Positions 9,752 to 19,891 of a stretch of 64,000 bases of DNA are shown in pieces. The stretch is from the NCBI GenBank assembly GCA_003281605.1, contig QCBM01000004.1, positions 62,001-126,000 on the forward strand, read 5' to 3'. This DNA comes from Prochlorococcus sp. AG-347-I06 (GTDB taxonomy: Bacteria > Cyanobacteriota > Cyanobacteriia > PCC-6307 > Cyanobiaceae). The position numbers were made by a program, and so were the translations under genes. The notes beneath the pieces are model-generated. The model was not told the origin of the DNA, did not search any database, and saw only the letters and a list, made by a program, of their open reading frames with translations. Each line of letters begins with the position of its first letter. Position 1 is the first letter of the stretch.

Positions 9752-10489
9752 TTAATTATCTAATAATTCAAATAATCTACTTATTAGAAGCTTTCTTTTT
9801 AAAAAAGTTTTATCAATATATTTTTTATTCTCTTCTTTTAAAATTTCCTGACCATTTGAGCCTAATCCCTCAAGGACAAACTCTTTATCTTCCTTAATCC
9901 AGTTATTTATCATTCTCCCCGTCGTCTCTATATGGAATTGTAATCCGTAAGCAAAATTACCAATCCTAAAAAACTGTTCCTTACAACGCACACTACTAGC
10001 AATGAGTACTGCTTTATCAGGTAATAAAATCCTATCTTCATGCCAATGCAGTACATGAAAAGGTTCTTCAAACAGTGCTTTAAAGTCTTTATTTGATTTA
10101 TTAATAAAAATTTGAGACCATCCAATTTCTGGTAATGCTTTTGGAGGTGATCCACATTTAAGAATTTCTACATCTCCTCCAGCCGCACTCGCAAGCAACT
10201 GAGCACCTAAGCAAACACCGATTATAGGTCTTTCATTTTCTAATTCTTTTTTTATAAAATCTCTTTCTAACTTAAGCCATGGATATCTTTCGCTTCCAAT
10301 ATCTTTAATTCCCATTGGCCCACCCATAATTAAAATTAAGTCACCTTTTTTTGTTTGCGGTAGAGCATTTTTGTTATCTAAACGAATAATTTCTATTTTT
10401 AAATCTCTTTCTTTAGCAAATTGTTCAAAAAGACCTGGCCCCTCTATTTCTAAATGCTGAAGAACTAATAGGCGTCTTATTTCCTTCAT
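9752..10489 (-). CDS. Type 1 glutamine amidotransferase (GMP-synthase GATase-like)
   Basis: 245 aa; GGPMGI, GVCLGAQLLA nucleophile elbow, LHWHED and FHIE. Confidence 0.9.
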   Translation of the reverse strand: MKEIRRLLVLQHLEIEGPGLFEQFAKERDLKIEIIRLDNKNALPQTKKGDLILIMGGPMGIKDIGSERYPWLKLERDFIKKELENERPIIGVCLGAQLLASAAGGDVEILKCGSPPKALPEIGWSQIFINKSNKDFKALFEEPFHVLHWHEDRILLPDKAVLIASSVRCKEQFFRIGNFAYGLQFHIETTGRMINNWIKEDKEFVLEGLGSNGQEILKEENKKYIDKTFLKRKLLISRLFELLDN

Positions 10490-10815
10490 TCACTTTCCAT
10501 TATTTCAGCTGATTCAGAACAGACATTAACGCTAAACCACTTCATTGCCGACCAAGTATCTTCTTGGTAAGTACCTGCTGCAATACTTACAAAACAATCA
10601 TTTTCATACCAACTTCGATAACTGGGAGTTACTCCCGTTCCTTTTAAACTATTTTCTAAGCCTTTTCCATATTTTTTAATAACAAGATTTAAAGCTTCAT
10701 TCTCAATTTCTCTTTGCTTTTCATCAGCAAAACCTCCTAGTGGAACAAAAAAAAGAATTGATGCAATAAGTAAACGTATCATTGAGTCTTTTGGTTTATA
10801 TGTAGTTAATTTCAT
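10486..10815 (-). CDS. Hypothetical secreted protein
   Basis: 109 aa with signal-peptide-like N-terminus. Confidence 0.6.
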   Translation of the reverse strand: MKLTTYKPKDSMIRLLIASILFFVPLGGFADEKQREIENEALNLVIKKYGKGLENSLKGTGVTPSYRSWYENDCFVSIAAGTYQEDTWSAMKWFSVNVCSESAEIMESE

Positions 10816-11086
10816 ATCGATTAATTAATTTTTTAAAGTCATCAACTCTTTTTTGTCCATTCTTTAATGGTCTTGAGGAATCAAGAACGGCTGCACAACA
10901 TAATTGCCAACAAGAATTTTCATCTAGTCCTAATTTCTTACATATATTTTTTGGAGCTTTGATAACTGTATTTATTTCTGCAATATGTTGAGTAGTTTCC
11001 CATAATTCTCCTTCTAGAAAGTCAATTTCAATACTTGATAATAATTCTGTAGCGACGTAATCCTTAATTAGCTCAGTTAATTCCAC
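10796..11086 (-). CDS. Hypothetical protein, paralog of 16810..17109
   Basis: Shares an ICxxLxLxxxxxWxxCxAxxLDxxxPxxxGxxxxVxxFxxL pattern with the 99 aa ORF at 16810. Confidence 0.7.
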   Translation of the reverse strand: MELTELIKDYVATELLSSIEIDFLEGELWETTQHIAEINTVIKAPKNICKKLGLDENSCWQLCCAAVLDSSRPLKNGQKRVDDFKKLINRYEINYI

Positions 11087-11141
11087 GATATTTTATTAAA
11101 GCAGAGAAGTTAAATCATCTCTTAGTATTTGTATAGCAAGA

Positions 11142-11185
11142 TAAAAAAAAAGGAGCTAGTTTCTACCTCATCTTGAAGCTCCTAT
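11142..11185 (-). terminator. Rho-independent terminator (minus strand)
   Basis: Reverse strand aggagcttcaagatgaggtagaaactagctcct followed by a T-run. Confidence 0.65.
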
Positions 11186-11199
11186 CGATAATTAAGAAA

Positions 11200-11337
11200 C
11201 TACATCATTTCGTATTTATCAATTTTGGTTTTTAATTTTGTTGCTTGTCTAATTAATGACAAAGATTCTTTTCTGCCAGTTGAATTATTAGCCTGGACTA
11301 TAAGATCGGCGTATTTCTTTGCGATTTTTTTTTCCAT
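11200..11337 (-). CDS. Small protein (45 aa), paralog of 18729..18863
   Basis: MEKKIAKKYADLIVQANNSTGRKESLSLIRQATKLKTKIDKYEMM; shares KKY...QAxNxxGRKExxSLxxxA with 18729..18863; terminator directly downstream. Confidence 0.7.
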   Translation of the reverse strand: MEKKIAKKYADLIVQANNSTGRKESLSLIRQATKLKTKIDKYEMM

Positions 11338-11599
11338 GATTTAAGTTATATAAATACCGTTTTTGAATCTTGAATCTAGCGAGTCAAAACTAGAAGTAGA
11401 TAAGGAGTCAACGGTTAAAACCTCAAAGTTAACAAATTGGAACGGGTTAACTCGTGCTTTTAATTTATAATCAATTAATAAAAAAGCTGTTGGTATCTAC
11501 GATTACATTGTTTTCAAACCCTGATTTAATTTGTAGTTGTACATGAATAGGATTGAAAGTTTTCAAATTAACAAAAATACTTTTTATTGGAGGGATCCC

Positions 11600-11869
11600 T
11601 TATCCGTAATTGTGCGATACTTCTGTCCATCCTTTTCGGTGAAGTTCGTGCCACTTTTTCCAAGCTGAATCTATGTTGAGTTTTTCAGAGGATTTGTACC
11701 CTCCTGGTTCTCCAAGGTGATTTGTGTAGAAAAGATGAGTATGAATTTTTAAATTAGGTTTAGGAGAATTTTTGCATTCTTCGAAAAAGATCATTCTGCT
11801 GCCTTCGGGATTTAGTAGACATCCGTTGGGTTTGCTAGTGCTACAACCAAATGAGTACTTAGGCTCCAT
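11600..11869 (-). CDS. DUF1651-like protein
   Basis: 89 aa; C-terminal WxxxxxxGW pattern typical of DUF1651-type small cyanobacterial proteins. Confidence 0.55.
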   Translation of the reverse strand: MEPKYSFGCSTSKPNGCLLNPEGSRMIFFEECKNSPKPNLKIHTHLFYTNHLGEPGGYKSSEKLNIDSAWKKWHELHRKGWTEVSHNYG

Positions 11870-12019
11870 AATTTATCTTATAATCGGCCGGTTAATTATT
11901 GATACGTTTGTACTATAAATTATATCCTCCTTGTTTTGCTGTCAATCCTTTTAAGGTTAAGTACTTATTTACTAATAATTATTTTGTTTTTTAATAAATA
12001 AGATAATTTCTTAAAGCTT

Positions 12020-12202
12020 ATGAATTACAGGGAAGATCTAGAAATCAAACTACAAAAAGTAACACTTGCAATGCAGGAAGTTGTAGATGATATCCACAAA
12101 ACTGATCCTGAGAAGCAAAGAATAATTTCTAAACTTATTGAATTTAAAGAAGCAATCATTTCAAAAGGAATTGAACTTAATATTGAATTAGAGGCAGCCT
12201 AG
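12020..12202 (+). CDS. Hypothetical protein (60 aa)
   Basis: Complete helical ORF. Confidence 0.6.
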   Translation: MNYREDLEIKLQKVTLAMQEVVDDIHKTDPEKQRIISKLIEFKEAIISKGIELNIELEAA

Positions 12203-12275
12203 AAAAATTCCAAATCTCATGAATGTTTAATAACTTTTAGAATAATGTTATTAACAAAGAAGGGTTATTTATCAA

Positions 12276-12437
12276 ATGCAGCCTGGGACTTTTGAATTAT
12301 TGATCCTAGTATTTATCTTTTTAGGTCTTCAAGCCTGGTGGATTATCCCAATAGCTATTAAAAATAATAAATTAAATAAGAGAGGTAAGGATTTAAGAGA
12401 GGAAATTAAGCAATTAGAAAAGTTATATAAGAAATAA
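12276..12437 (+). CDS. Small TM protein (53 aa)
   Basis: MQPGTFELLILVFIFLGLQAWWIIPIAIKNNKLNKRGKDLREEIKQLEKLYKK. Confidence 0.6.
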   Translation: MQPGTFELLILVFIFLGLQAWWIIPIAIKNNKLNKRGKDLREEIKQLEKLYKK

Positions 12438-12472
12438 ATTAGTTTATTATTTTTGCAAACTACCTATTATTA

Positions 12473-12913
12473 GTGAAACTTAAATATCTAATGAAAATAA
12501 AAACATTTATTCCATGTTGTTTACTTTTTATTGGGACTTTAGCTTTACTACAACCTTCTCTTGCTGAAGAAAAGATTGAAGTTATACCTATTATTCAAAG
12601 TTCAAAAGGACTTAGTGGTAAAAATTTTAATTATCTCGAGGGTAAGCCTGAATTAAGACTCTTAAAAGTCAAGATTCCAGTTGGCTTGAAAACTCCAATT
12701 CATACTCATCCTTCCCCAATGTTGATTCATGTCACCAGAGGAAGATTAAAACATATTAGGGGTGAAGAAATTAATTTCTTTAAAGCGGGTGATGCATTTA
12801 TAGAGAGTAATAATGGGGCCCCCCACTATGTGAAAAATGTTGGAAAGAAGCCGGCCATACTTCATGTGGGAGTTGTATCAGTAGTTGGAATGCCTACGGC
12901 CATAAATGAATAA
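12473..12913 (+). CDS. Secreted cupin-domain protein
   Basis: 146 aa; signal peptide (likely start at the MKIKTF Met) and cupin motif PIHTHPSPMLIHVTRG...H. Confidence 0.8.
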   Translation: MKLKYLMKIKTFIPCCLLFIGTLALLQPSLAEEKIEVIPIIQSSKGLSGKNFNYLEGKPELRLLKVKIPVGLKTPIHTHPSPMLIHVTRGRLKHIRGEEINFFKAGDAFIESNNGAPHYVKNVGKKPAILHVGVVSVVGMPTAINE

Positions 12914-12957
12914 AATTTTCTCTAAGTTATTCAATCCGCATTTTTAGGATTTACCTT

Positions 12958-14664
12958 TTACGAAGAACAACTGTAGTGAGATACTCCTCCATAGTTAAAA
13001 TACTGGCTTGGCTTTAGTAGGTTATATTTTTGATCTATTTCTGGGGATTGTTCTACATATGGATTGCTAAAGATATCCTGTAACTCTTTTATTTTCTTGT
13101 AATTTCCCTTTTCAGCTTCTTCATATGCAGGAACGACCATCCATTCGCGCCAAGTATAGACTGGATTAAGGGATTTCATTGATGCCGATTTTGCTTTAAT
13201 ATTTCCCTCTTTCTTCATCACTGATTGCCAGTTTTCAAGCCATACTTCCCACCTATTATTGAGCTCGTCATTAATTGGTAAATAGAAACAGTCTTTTAAA
13301 GAATCTAAGTTATCAGGGATTTCAGAGAGTTTACGGAACAAAATTGTATAGTCTGCTTTTGAAATGACCATGAGATTAAAAAATTCATTTATTAGAGTTT
13401 CGTTGTAATGTTCTAAACCAAGCTTGTTTGCCCACATTTTCATCAATTCCTTATTCATTAATTCAGAAAAGTCTTTTTCGATTTGATCTAACTTTTCTTG
13501 ATCTTGTTTGCTTTGTGAAAGTAACGGACTAAGAGAGGAACAGAATGTTTTAAAGTTGATTGCCGCTGCAGAAGGCTGGTTAAAAAATGAGAAATGTTCA
13601 CCTCCACCTGTCCATGGTTGAAATCTTGGATCAAATAATTCACAGAATCCAAAGGGGCCATAATCCAAGGTATAACCTCCAGCAGCACAATTATCACTAT
13701 TGAAATTACCCTGGCAATAACCAACTCTCATCCAGTTGGCGATAAGTGATATAAGTCTTGATCTGTATAAAGAAGCCAGTTTTATTACTTTACTTTCAAT
13801 TGAAATCTCATTTTCAATTTCATCTTTATAATTTCTATCAATTAGATGTTGAACTATCATCTTAAGTTCATTGAGGGCCTCATCATGCGCATTATCACGA
13901 ACTCGTCTTGCAAAAAGTTCAATCTGGCCTACACGTAAAAAAGATGGAGCGACTCTCGTAGTAATTGCCGCTTGATTATCAATCATGATATCAGGTTCAA
14001 AATATCTGGACCCTTTGGAATACCAAGGTCTTCTAACTATTTCTGAACGTGAGACATAAAGTGTTAAAGATCTTGAGGTAGGGATTCCTAAAGAATCCAT
14101 TAATTCCTGTGCGAGAAATTCTCGTACGCTAGACCTTAAGACGGCTCTGCCATCTGCTCCACGACAGTAGGGAGTTGGACCTCCACCTTTAAGTTGCATT
14201 TCCATTCTTTTCTCATTGAATAAACCTTCAAAAACAGAAATTGCTCTGCCATCACCATAACCATTGCCAGTGCCAAAGGGACATTGTTGGGTATATTCAG
14301 TTCCGTAAATTGATAATGCATAACCTGTTGCCCAGCCAACAGGACTCATTGGATAATTAGCAACAGAAATATCACCTGAGAAAAAACGACAAAAATTCTC
14401 GTCCTTAGTAAGGTCTGAGCTTAGCCTTAGTTCTTTAAAAAGTTTCTTGCTATGGGAAATATATTCTGGTTCTGGAATAGCAGTTGGAACAACTGGTACA
14501 TAATGACCTGAATATACTGAACGCGGCTTATGATCATTTCCATCTTTTGTTGATTGAGGATCTGCTTTAAGAGAATTCATAAAAGAATAGTCAGATAGTT
14601 GAGAAAATTCAGAAAAATTTTCTGTAAGCTTTACTTTTAATGAATCAGATTTGGTTGACATCAA
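12958..14664 (-). CDS. selO: SelO/YdiU family protein adenylyltransferase (UPF0061)
   Basis: 568 aa; GNGYGDGRA, QLKGGGPTPYCRGADGRAVLRSSVREFL, NFNSDN. Confidence 0.92.
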   Translation of the reverse strand: MMSTKSDSLKVKLTENFSEFSQLSDYSFMNSLKADPQSTKDGNDHKPRSVYSGHYVPVVPTAIPEPEYISHSKKLFKELRLSSDLTKDENFCRFFSGDISVANYPMSPVGWATGYALSIYGTEYTQQCPFGTGNGYGDGRAISVFEGLFNEKRMEMQLKGGGPTPYCRGADGRAVLRSSVREFLAQELMDSLGIPTSRSLTLYVSRSEIVRRPWYSKGSRYFEPDIMIDNQAAITTRVAPSFLRVGQIELFARRVRDNAHDEALNELKMIVQHLIDRNYKDEIENEISIESKVIKLASLYRSRLISLIANWMRVGYCQGNFNSDNCAAGGYTLDYGPFGFCELFDPRFQPWTGGGEHFSFFNQPSAAAINFKTFCSSLSPLLSQSKQDQEKLDQIEKDFSELMNKELMKMWANKLGLEHYNETLINEFFNLMVISKADYTILFRKLSEIPDNLDSLKDCFYLPINDELNNRWEVWLENWQSVMKKEGNIKAKSASMKSLNPVYTWREWMVVPAYEEAEKGNYKKIKELQDIFSNPYVEQSPEIDQKYNLLKPSQYFNYGGVSHYSCSS

Positions 14665-15034
14665 ATTTGTTATCTATTCTTTGAGGTGCTCTAATTTCTT
14701 CAAATTAAACACCTAAATGTATCTTATATAGATTCTATTAGGGATGGTTTTTGGCGATACGTTTGAGATTAAAATATAAGTTAAAAGTTAATACTTAATT
14801 AAAAAAAAGGATCCGCGGCAAGACCTTTTTTTGGAAAAAATTTTTTGGCTTTTAAAAAATAAAAAAAACTCCTCCAATATATTAATTTTTAAACAAGAAC
14901 CAGTGCAAATACTATTAAATTGAAAATTCTTCCTAGATTGCTTTAATATAATTTTAAAAAAGTTTCAAAAATTAATTTATTGATCGACTTATACCACCCC
15001 CTTATTTCCGCATTATATTTCTTGTAAAAATTTT

Positions 15035-16378
15035 CTAACTTACCCAGCCTTTCAGCAAATCAAACACACTAATAAATAGTCCAAAACCAATAATTGGAGG
15101 GGCAACCCATCTTGTCATGAATTTCAAATAACGTGTCGTTTTGATTCCAACTTTTGAATCACTAAGTTCTTCATTAAATTTTCCAGGGACCACCCATCCC
15201 ATAAAGAAAGTAACCAAGAATCCACCAAAGATCAGTAATACGCCACCAAAAATCGAATCAACTGTTCCAAGAATATTTAAATTTAATGCAGAAGGGATGC
15301 CTGCTAAGAAAAGGAAAAGAGTAATCAACCAAACTGATTTTTCTCTTTTAAAGCCGAATTTATCCATTAAAGAGGAAACTGGAACCTCTAATAATGAAAC
15401 AGATGAAGTTATGGCTGCGATATAAGCTAATGCAAAAAATGCAACAGCTACAATTCTACCTGCCGCACCATATGAACCTAGGCCTGTTGGAATTGAGATA
15501 AATAAAGCACCAACAGTGGATTCAGAAATAGCGTCACTTAAACCGAATGTTAAAACTATTGGGAAAGTTATAAATCCAGCCATTAGTCCAACCAAAGTAT
15601 CTAATGATGCAACTCCAACACTTAGTTTTGGAAGATTACTTTTTTTATTTAAATAGGATGCGTAGGTAACCATAATTCCAATCCCTAAACTTAATGAAAA
15701 GAATGCTTGTGTAAAAGCGTTTCTTATTGTTTGAGGATTTCTCAATTCATTAAAGTCAAACTTAAGTAGAAATGTTTTATATCCTTCCCATGCACCTGAA
15801 AGTGAAGTAGCCCAAATAGCAAGAATTACAATAATTATGAAAAGGATTGGCATGAAATATCTAGTAACCTTTTCTATACCTTTTTTTATACCTGATGAAA
15901 CTATTATTGCTGTAAGTACAAGACTTAATAGATGGCCCAATAAAACACTGCTGCCACTACTAATTGAGCCAAAGAAGGTTTCTGCTTCAGTTAAATTCTT
16001 TGGTAATCCAAAAAATAAAGAATGGAACAAGGTATCTGCAGTCCATCCCATTATCACTGAATAATATGATGCTATTCCTAGAGGAGCTATGAAGAAAAGA
16101 ATTCCTAATGGATACCAATTCTTCCCTGCCAGCTTTACAGGAGCAAGCAATGTGCTTGCCATTGCGTTTCTTCCTAGAGCCATTTCAGCAACAAATACCG
16201 GAAGACATACAATTAAAACGATCAATATATATAAGAGTACAAACGCCGCACCTCCACCTTGAGATGCTCTGTAAGCAAAACCCCAAAGGTTGCCTAGACC
16301 TACTGCACTACCAGCGGCTGCGAGAATGAATCCTAGCTTACTAGTCCATTGTTCTCTCTGAGAAATTTTTGAGTCCAA
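15035..16378 (-). CDS. Sodium-dependent transporter, NSS/SNF family
   Basis: 447 aa; WTSKLGFILAAAGSAVGLGNLWGFAYRASQGGGAAFVLLY; multiple TMs. Confidence 0.93.
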   Translation of the reverse strand: MDSKISQREQWTSKLGFILAAAGSAVGLGNLWGFAYRASQGGGAAFVLLYILIVLIVCLPVFVAEMALGRNAMASTLLAPVKLAGKNWYPLGILFFIAPLGIASYYSVIMGWTADTLFHSLFFGLPKNLTEAETFFGSISSGSSVLLGHLLSLVLTAIIVSSGIKKGIEKVTRYFMPILFIIIVILAIWATSLSGAWEGYKTFLLKFDFNELRNPQTIRNAFTQAFFSLSLGIGIMVTYASYLNKKSNLPKLSVGVASLDTLVGLMAGFITFPIVLTFGLSDAISESTVGALFISIPTGLGSYGAAGRIVAVAFFALAYIAAITSSVSLLEVPVSSLMDKFGFKREKSVWLITLFLFLAGIPSALNLNILGTVDSIFGGVLLIFGGFLVTFFMGWVVPGKFNEELSDSKVGIKTTRYLKFMTRWVAPPIIGFGLFISVFDLLKGWVS

Positions 16379-16578
16379 AATTAAAATCGTTTTTTATAGT
16401 TGATTTATAACTCATAAATGAAAATTAGTTAACACTTTGCTTAATAAAAACTAATTTTTTTAGATTAATTATTTTGATAAAGATTTAGAATTAAAAAACT
16501 TAAATTATTCTTATGACTATTGAAACAACTATTTTAGATTTTTAACTAAGTAATACCTATGGGGAGTATGAATCTTAC

Positions 16579-16794
16579 ATGAATGCTGAGGAACAGCAGT
16601 CGATGTTTAAAGAAATGGAAGTTAAAACATTTTATATTGGTATGTCATTAGATGATCCTCAAAAGACAACTGTAATTTTTCAAGGACCAGAAAATGTTCT
16701 ATACGATATTTTTATGAATCCTGAAACAAAACCTATTGTTGAAGCTTCAGGGCATATTTATGAGGATACAAAAATAACTCGATGGATTTCTTGA
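16579..16794 (+). CDS. DUF3764-like protein
   Basis: 71 aa; KTFYIGMSLDDPQKTTVIFQGPENVLYDIFMNPETKPIVEASGHIYE resembles the DUF3764 C-terminal region. Confidence 0.55.
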   Translation: MNAEEQQSMFKEMEVKTFYIGMSLDDPQKTTVIFQGPENVLYDIFMNPETKPIVEASGHIYEDTKITRWIS

Positions 16795-16809
16795 AAAAAT
16801 AAATCTTTT

Positions 16810-17109
16810 ATGAATTATCAACTTTTAATTGAATCATATTCCCTTGGGACAGCCCTTTCTGAGCAAGAAATAGAACTTTTAAGTCTGGAACTTGAAACTC
16901 AAATCATGAACATTAATATATCAACAGATTTTGGCTGTTTTAAATCAGCCCCCATCCATATTTGTGAAGGTCTAAATTTAAAAAAAGATACTTTTTGGAT
17001 TATGTGCCTTGCTGAAATATTAGATTTACATAAACCCCCCCAATTTGGGAAAACGAAAAGTGTGGAGGTTTTCGATTTACTTCTTGAAAAAGGACTTGTT
17101 ATTGGTTAA
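16810..17109 (+). CDS. Hypothetical protein, paralog of 10796..11086
   Basis: 99 aa; shared Cys/Trp/Leu pattern. Confidence 0.7.
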   Translation: MNYQLLIESYSLGTALSEQEIELLSLELETQIMNINISTDFGCFKSAPIHICEGLNLKKDTFWIMCLAEILDLHKPPQFGKTKSVEVFDLLLEKGLVIG

Positions 17110-17189
17110 TTGTTTAATTATTTGAGTATTAAAAAAATAAGTTTTTTTTTCTTTATTCTGATAGCATTAACCTAGGCTCAGATGAATAA

Positions 17190-17546
17190 ATGAAAGATTC
17201 TAATGAATTGATATTGGGAAATATTATTAAGCTAACTAGATCAAGTGAAAAGAAGTTTAAACAAGGAAATTTTAAAGGGGCTATAGATGACAAAGTGAAG
17301 GCTAATGCAGTTTTGAAATCCAAATCTTGTGATGAAAAAATTATTGAAAAATATAGAAAAGAATTATCCAGATTGTATTACTCAAAATTTGATCTTATTT
17401 TCGATCATAAGCTGAAAATTGATGAAATAAAGAGAAATCAAATAGTAAAAATGCTGGAACAAAAAAGTAACGAAAAATTAAAAAGTCTTGATTATAAAGG
17501 AGCAGTAAAAGCCCTTAGGAGGGCAGAAAAATATTTTTCAAATTAA
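17190..17546 (+). CDS. Hypothetical helical-repeat protein (118 aa)
   Basis: Two TPR-like KFKQGNFKGAIDDKVKA / KLKSLDYKGAVKALRRA segments. Confidence 0.65.
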   Translation: MKDSNELILGNIIKLTRSSEKKFKQGNFKGAIDDKVKANAVLKSKSCDEKIIEKYRKELSRLYYSKFDLIFDHKLKIDEIKRNQIVKMLEQKSNEKLKSLDYKGAVKALRRAEKYFSN

Positions 17547-17675
17547 AATCAATCTAAATCTCAGAGATTTTATAAGATAAATTAAATTTATAAGTTTGAG
17601 AATAAAAAATGATGAAAGGGTTGATTTTTTGTCAGAATTCGTTTCTTTAAAGATATATCATTTTTGGTACTACTC

Positions 17676-17789
17676 ATGGTTATGCCCCAATCTACCTTGG
17701 AAAGCTTATTATTTTTTTTGATACTCTCTCTTCTTGCGACCTACATAGTTAATTTAAAGTATTCTTCGAAATTAAAAATACAGAAGTAG
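17676..17789 (+). CDS. Small single-TM protein (37 aa)
   Basis: MVMPQSTLESLLFFLILSLLATYIVNLKYSSKLKIQK. Confidence 0.4.
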   Translation: MVMPQSTLESLLFFLILSLLATYIVNLKYSSKLKIQK

Positions 17790-17818
17790 TTTTTTATTTA
17801 TCTTTTTCCTTATTAGAT

Positions 17819-18016
17819 TTATTTCTTTGGATCACTCCAAGTCTCTTTGTATAACCAGCTCAAAAAGGTAAGAGTAAGTATATTCCCAAATGCATAAGTT
17901 ATTCCTAATAATGGGTCGTAAATATTGGCAATAATCGTCGACATTATAAAGATTATTAACCCTGAAACAACCAAATCCTGAATAGGTAAATGGTTAAAAT
18001 TTACCGAATTTATCAT
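17819..18016 (-). CDS. Small membrane protein (65 aa)
   Basis: Two predicted TM segments. Confidence 0.6.
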   Translation of the reverse strand: MINSVNFNHLPIQDLVVSGLIIFIMSTIIANIYDPLLGITYAFGNILTLTFLSWLYKETWSDPKK

Positions 18017-18098
18017 TTGATAATTGTTTATAATAAATTAAATTAATTATAAAACCAATAAGTACCTTATTTTTTTATAAGGCAATTTCATTTAATGT

Positions 18099-18329
18099 AT
18101 GAATAATTTTAGGATTGCTAAAATAATTATAGTTTTTTCATCATTATCGTATTTGAGTGTTTCTTTTTTAAGAAATTATAATTCTCCAGAAAATATAGAA
18201 AAAAGGTGTATTCTTAAATTTGAAAAAGATTTTAAAAATAATTTAGAAACATCTCATGAAGAATGGAATCAAATTTTAGATTTAGCTGATAACAATTATT
18301 TAAAATGTATGGGAATACCTCAGTATTAA
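18099..18329 (+). CDS. Hypothetical secreted/anchored protein (76 aa)
   Basis: N-terminal hydrophobic segment, C-terminal charged domain. Confidence 0.55.
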   Translation: MNNFRIAKIIIVFSSLSYLSVSFLRNYNSPENIEKRCILKFEKDFKNNLETSHEEWNQILDLADNNYLKCMGIPQY

Positions 18330-18331
18330 TT

Positions 18332-18547
18332 ATGGGAGAGGCAAAGAGAAGAAAAAATTTAGGTATTCCGCCTAGAGAAAAAACTGAAGATATAAAGTTG
18401 CCTCAACTTGATAAAAAAGCCATACAACAAAAAGTAAGGTCTACATTGTATAAATATCCAATTATCCCTTTTATTTTTTATGGAGCTGCAATATTGATAC
18501 TAATCGGAGGTTTATTTTATGTTTTCAAATCCTTTAATATAGCTTAA
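18332..18547 (+). CDS. DUF2839-like small membrane protein
   Basis: MGEAKRRKNLGIPPRE... + TM; starts at the internal Met of the listed 18305 ORF; same N-terminal motif as 20758..20955. Confidence 0.75.
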   Translation: MGEAKRRKNLGIPPREKTEDIKLPQLDKKAIQQKVRSTLYKYPIIPFIFYGAAILILIGGLFYVFKSFNIA

Positions 18548-18728
18548 TTAAAAGGATTATTAATTTTGATATTTATGATTTTTTGGCATCATCAATTAAA
18601 AAAACTTAAAGGATAATAAATAAACAATTTTTATTGTGCAAAAATAATCAAAGAAATAATATATGAGAATTATTTACAGTTGACACCATCATATGGTGTT
18701 GTAATTTTAGATCAAATAAAAACTATTT

Positions 18729-18863
18729 ATGAAAAAAATAAATAAAAAATATTATGAAATAATGCGTCAAGCTGATAATGCAGTTGGAAGAAAAGAAGTA
18801 GTTAGTTTATTAAAAAAAGCTGCAATAATTATGTCTAAATCTGAGGAAAACTTAGCTGCTTAA
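18729..18863 (+). CDS. Small protein (44 aa), paralog of 11200..11337
   Basis: MKKINKKYYEIMRQADNAVGRKEVVSLLKKAAIIMSKSEENLAA. Confidence 0.65.
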   Translation: MKKINKKYYEIMRQADNAVGRKEVVSLLKKAAIIMSKSEENLAA

Positions 18864-19229
18864 ATTAAAAAACTATTTTATTAGGATAAATAAAACACCA
18901 TAAAGAATGATTGATGAGGATGCAGCCATAATGATAAATGGTAGTATCATGCCTGAGTTTAACCATCTTAAAAGTCTAATTTTTTTGTTAATTACTCTTG
19001 GCACCTTTTCTGATTCTCTTAATTGAAACCTAACAAGTATATAAATGGTGTAAATGATTAATTAATCTTTTTAAATATCATTCTTTAGCTATTTTGGAAT
19101 TAAATTTTCTAAAGAAAATTATTTTAATTGCTTCTGGATTTTTTATCTTAAGAGAAATTTTTAGGTAATTAATACCTTGTATTCTTCAAATTTCTCATGC
19201 AAGATTTAGAAATATTAGATTTCTAAATA

Positions 19230-19505
19230 ATGATTGAAAATTTAAAAGAGAGCCCAGAAGAATTTAAAGATTATAATTCAGAATTGTTACTTAAGATTCT
19301 AAATAAGACATCACTGGATAATAAAAAAGGTGATGATAAAGAATTATTTGTAGATGAAAATTGGAAAATTAATTCAAAAAATATGAGTAATATAATTCCC
19401 TCAGATAATTCAAATTTAAAAAGAATATTATCAGATATTTTCCCTAATAAAAAAATAGTGATTCAGAATAATAATGATGGGTCGCAAACAATTTTCTTAT
19501 CCTAA
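19230..19505 (+). CDS. Hypothetical protein (91 aa)
   Basis: Complete ORF. Confidence 0.5.
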   Translation: MIENLKESPEEFKDYNSELLLKILNKTSLDNKKGDDKELFVDENWKINSKNMSNIIPSDNSNLKRILSDIFPNKKIVIQNNNDGSQTIFLS

Positions 19506-19603
19506 TTTAGGAAATATTAAAACCTTATTTATACTATCTATATCAATAGTAATTTTTTTGAGAAAAATTTAGTAAAAATTACTCTCGCAGAATTTTTTCA
19601 AAG

Positions 19604-19699
19604 ATGTTATTGTTCATTTACGTTCATCCAAGTTTATATCTCTGGACGCATGAAATGGGAGTAGGGAACGGGATTCTCATTAACTGCACAAGACCATGA
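19604..19699 (+). CDS. Candidate microprotein/leader peptide (31 aa)
   Basis: MLLLFIYVHPSLYLWTHEMGVGNGILINCTRP; stop overlaps the next start (ATGA). Confidence 0.45.
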   Translation: MLLFIYVHPSLYLWTHEMGVGNGILINCTRP

Positions 19700-19866
19700 A
19701 TAACCTCTTACAAATAAGAGAAAAAATCAAAAAAGCCAATAGGCTACATGAAGCCCAACTTTTGGTTACTAAAAATGGAGAAGTTACTCCATACAGAAGA
19801 TCCGTCTTTGAAGAAAGAATCAGGAAAACACAAAAAGAAATGAAATTGAAAGATTCAAAAAATTAA
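19696..19866 (+). CDS. Small basic protein (56 aa)
   Basis: MNNLLQIREKIKKANRLHEAQLLVTKNGEVTPYRRSVFEERIRKTQKEMKLKDSKN; strong terminator follows. Confidence 0.65.
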   Translation: MNNLLQIREKIKKANRLHEAQLLVTKNGEVTPYRRSVFEERIRKTQKEMKLKDSKN

Positions 19867-19891
19867 ATTCTTTTTTGAAACTGATCAATTA

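Noticed and set aside
13488-14339. Two minus-strand ORFs inside selO in other frames
   Set aside because: Alternative frames inside the conserved SelO coding sequence.
14803-14836. A8-ggatccgcggcaagacc-T7 between selO and the NSS transporter
   Set aside because: Looks like a bidirectional terminator, but the stem is imperfect; not strong enough to list.
18890-19035. Minus-strand frame VPRVINKKIRLLRWLNSGMILPFIIMAASSSIILYGVLFILIK
   Set aside because: Plausible TM microprotein, but only a GTG start is available and no further support; not listed as a feature.
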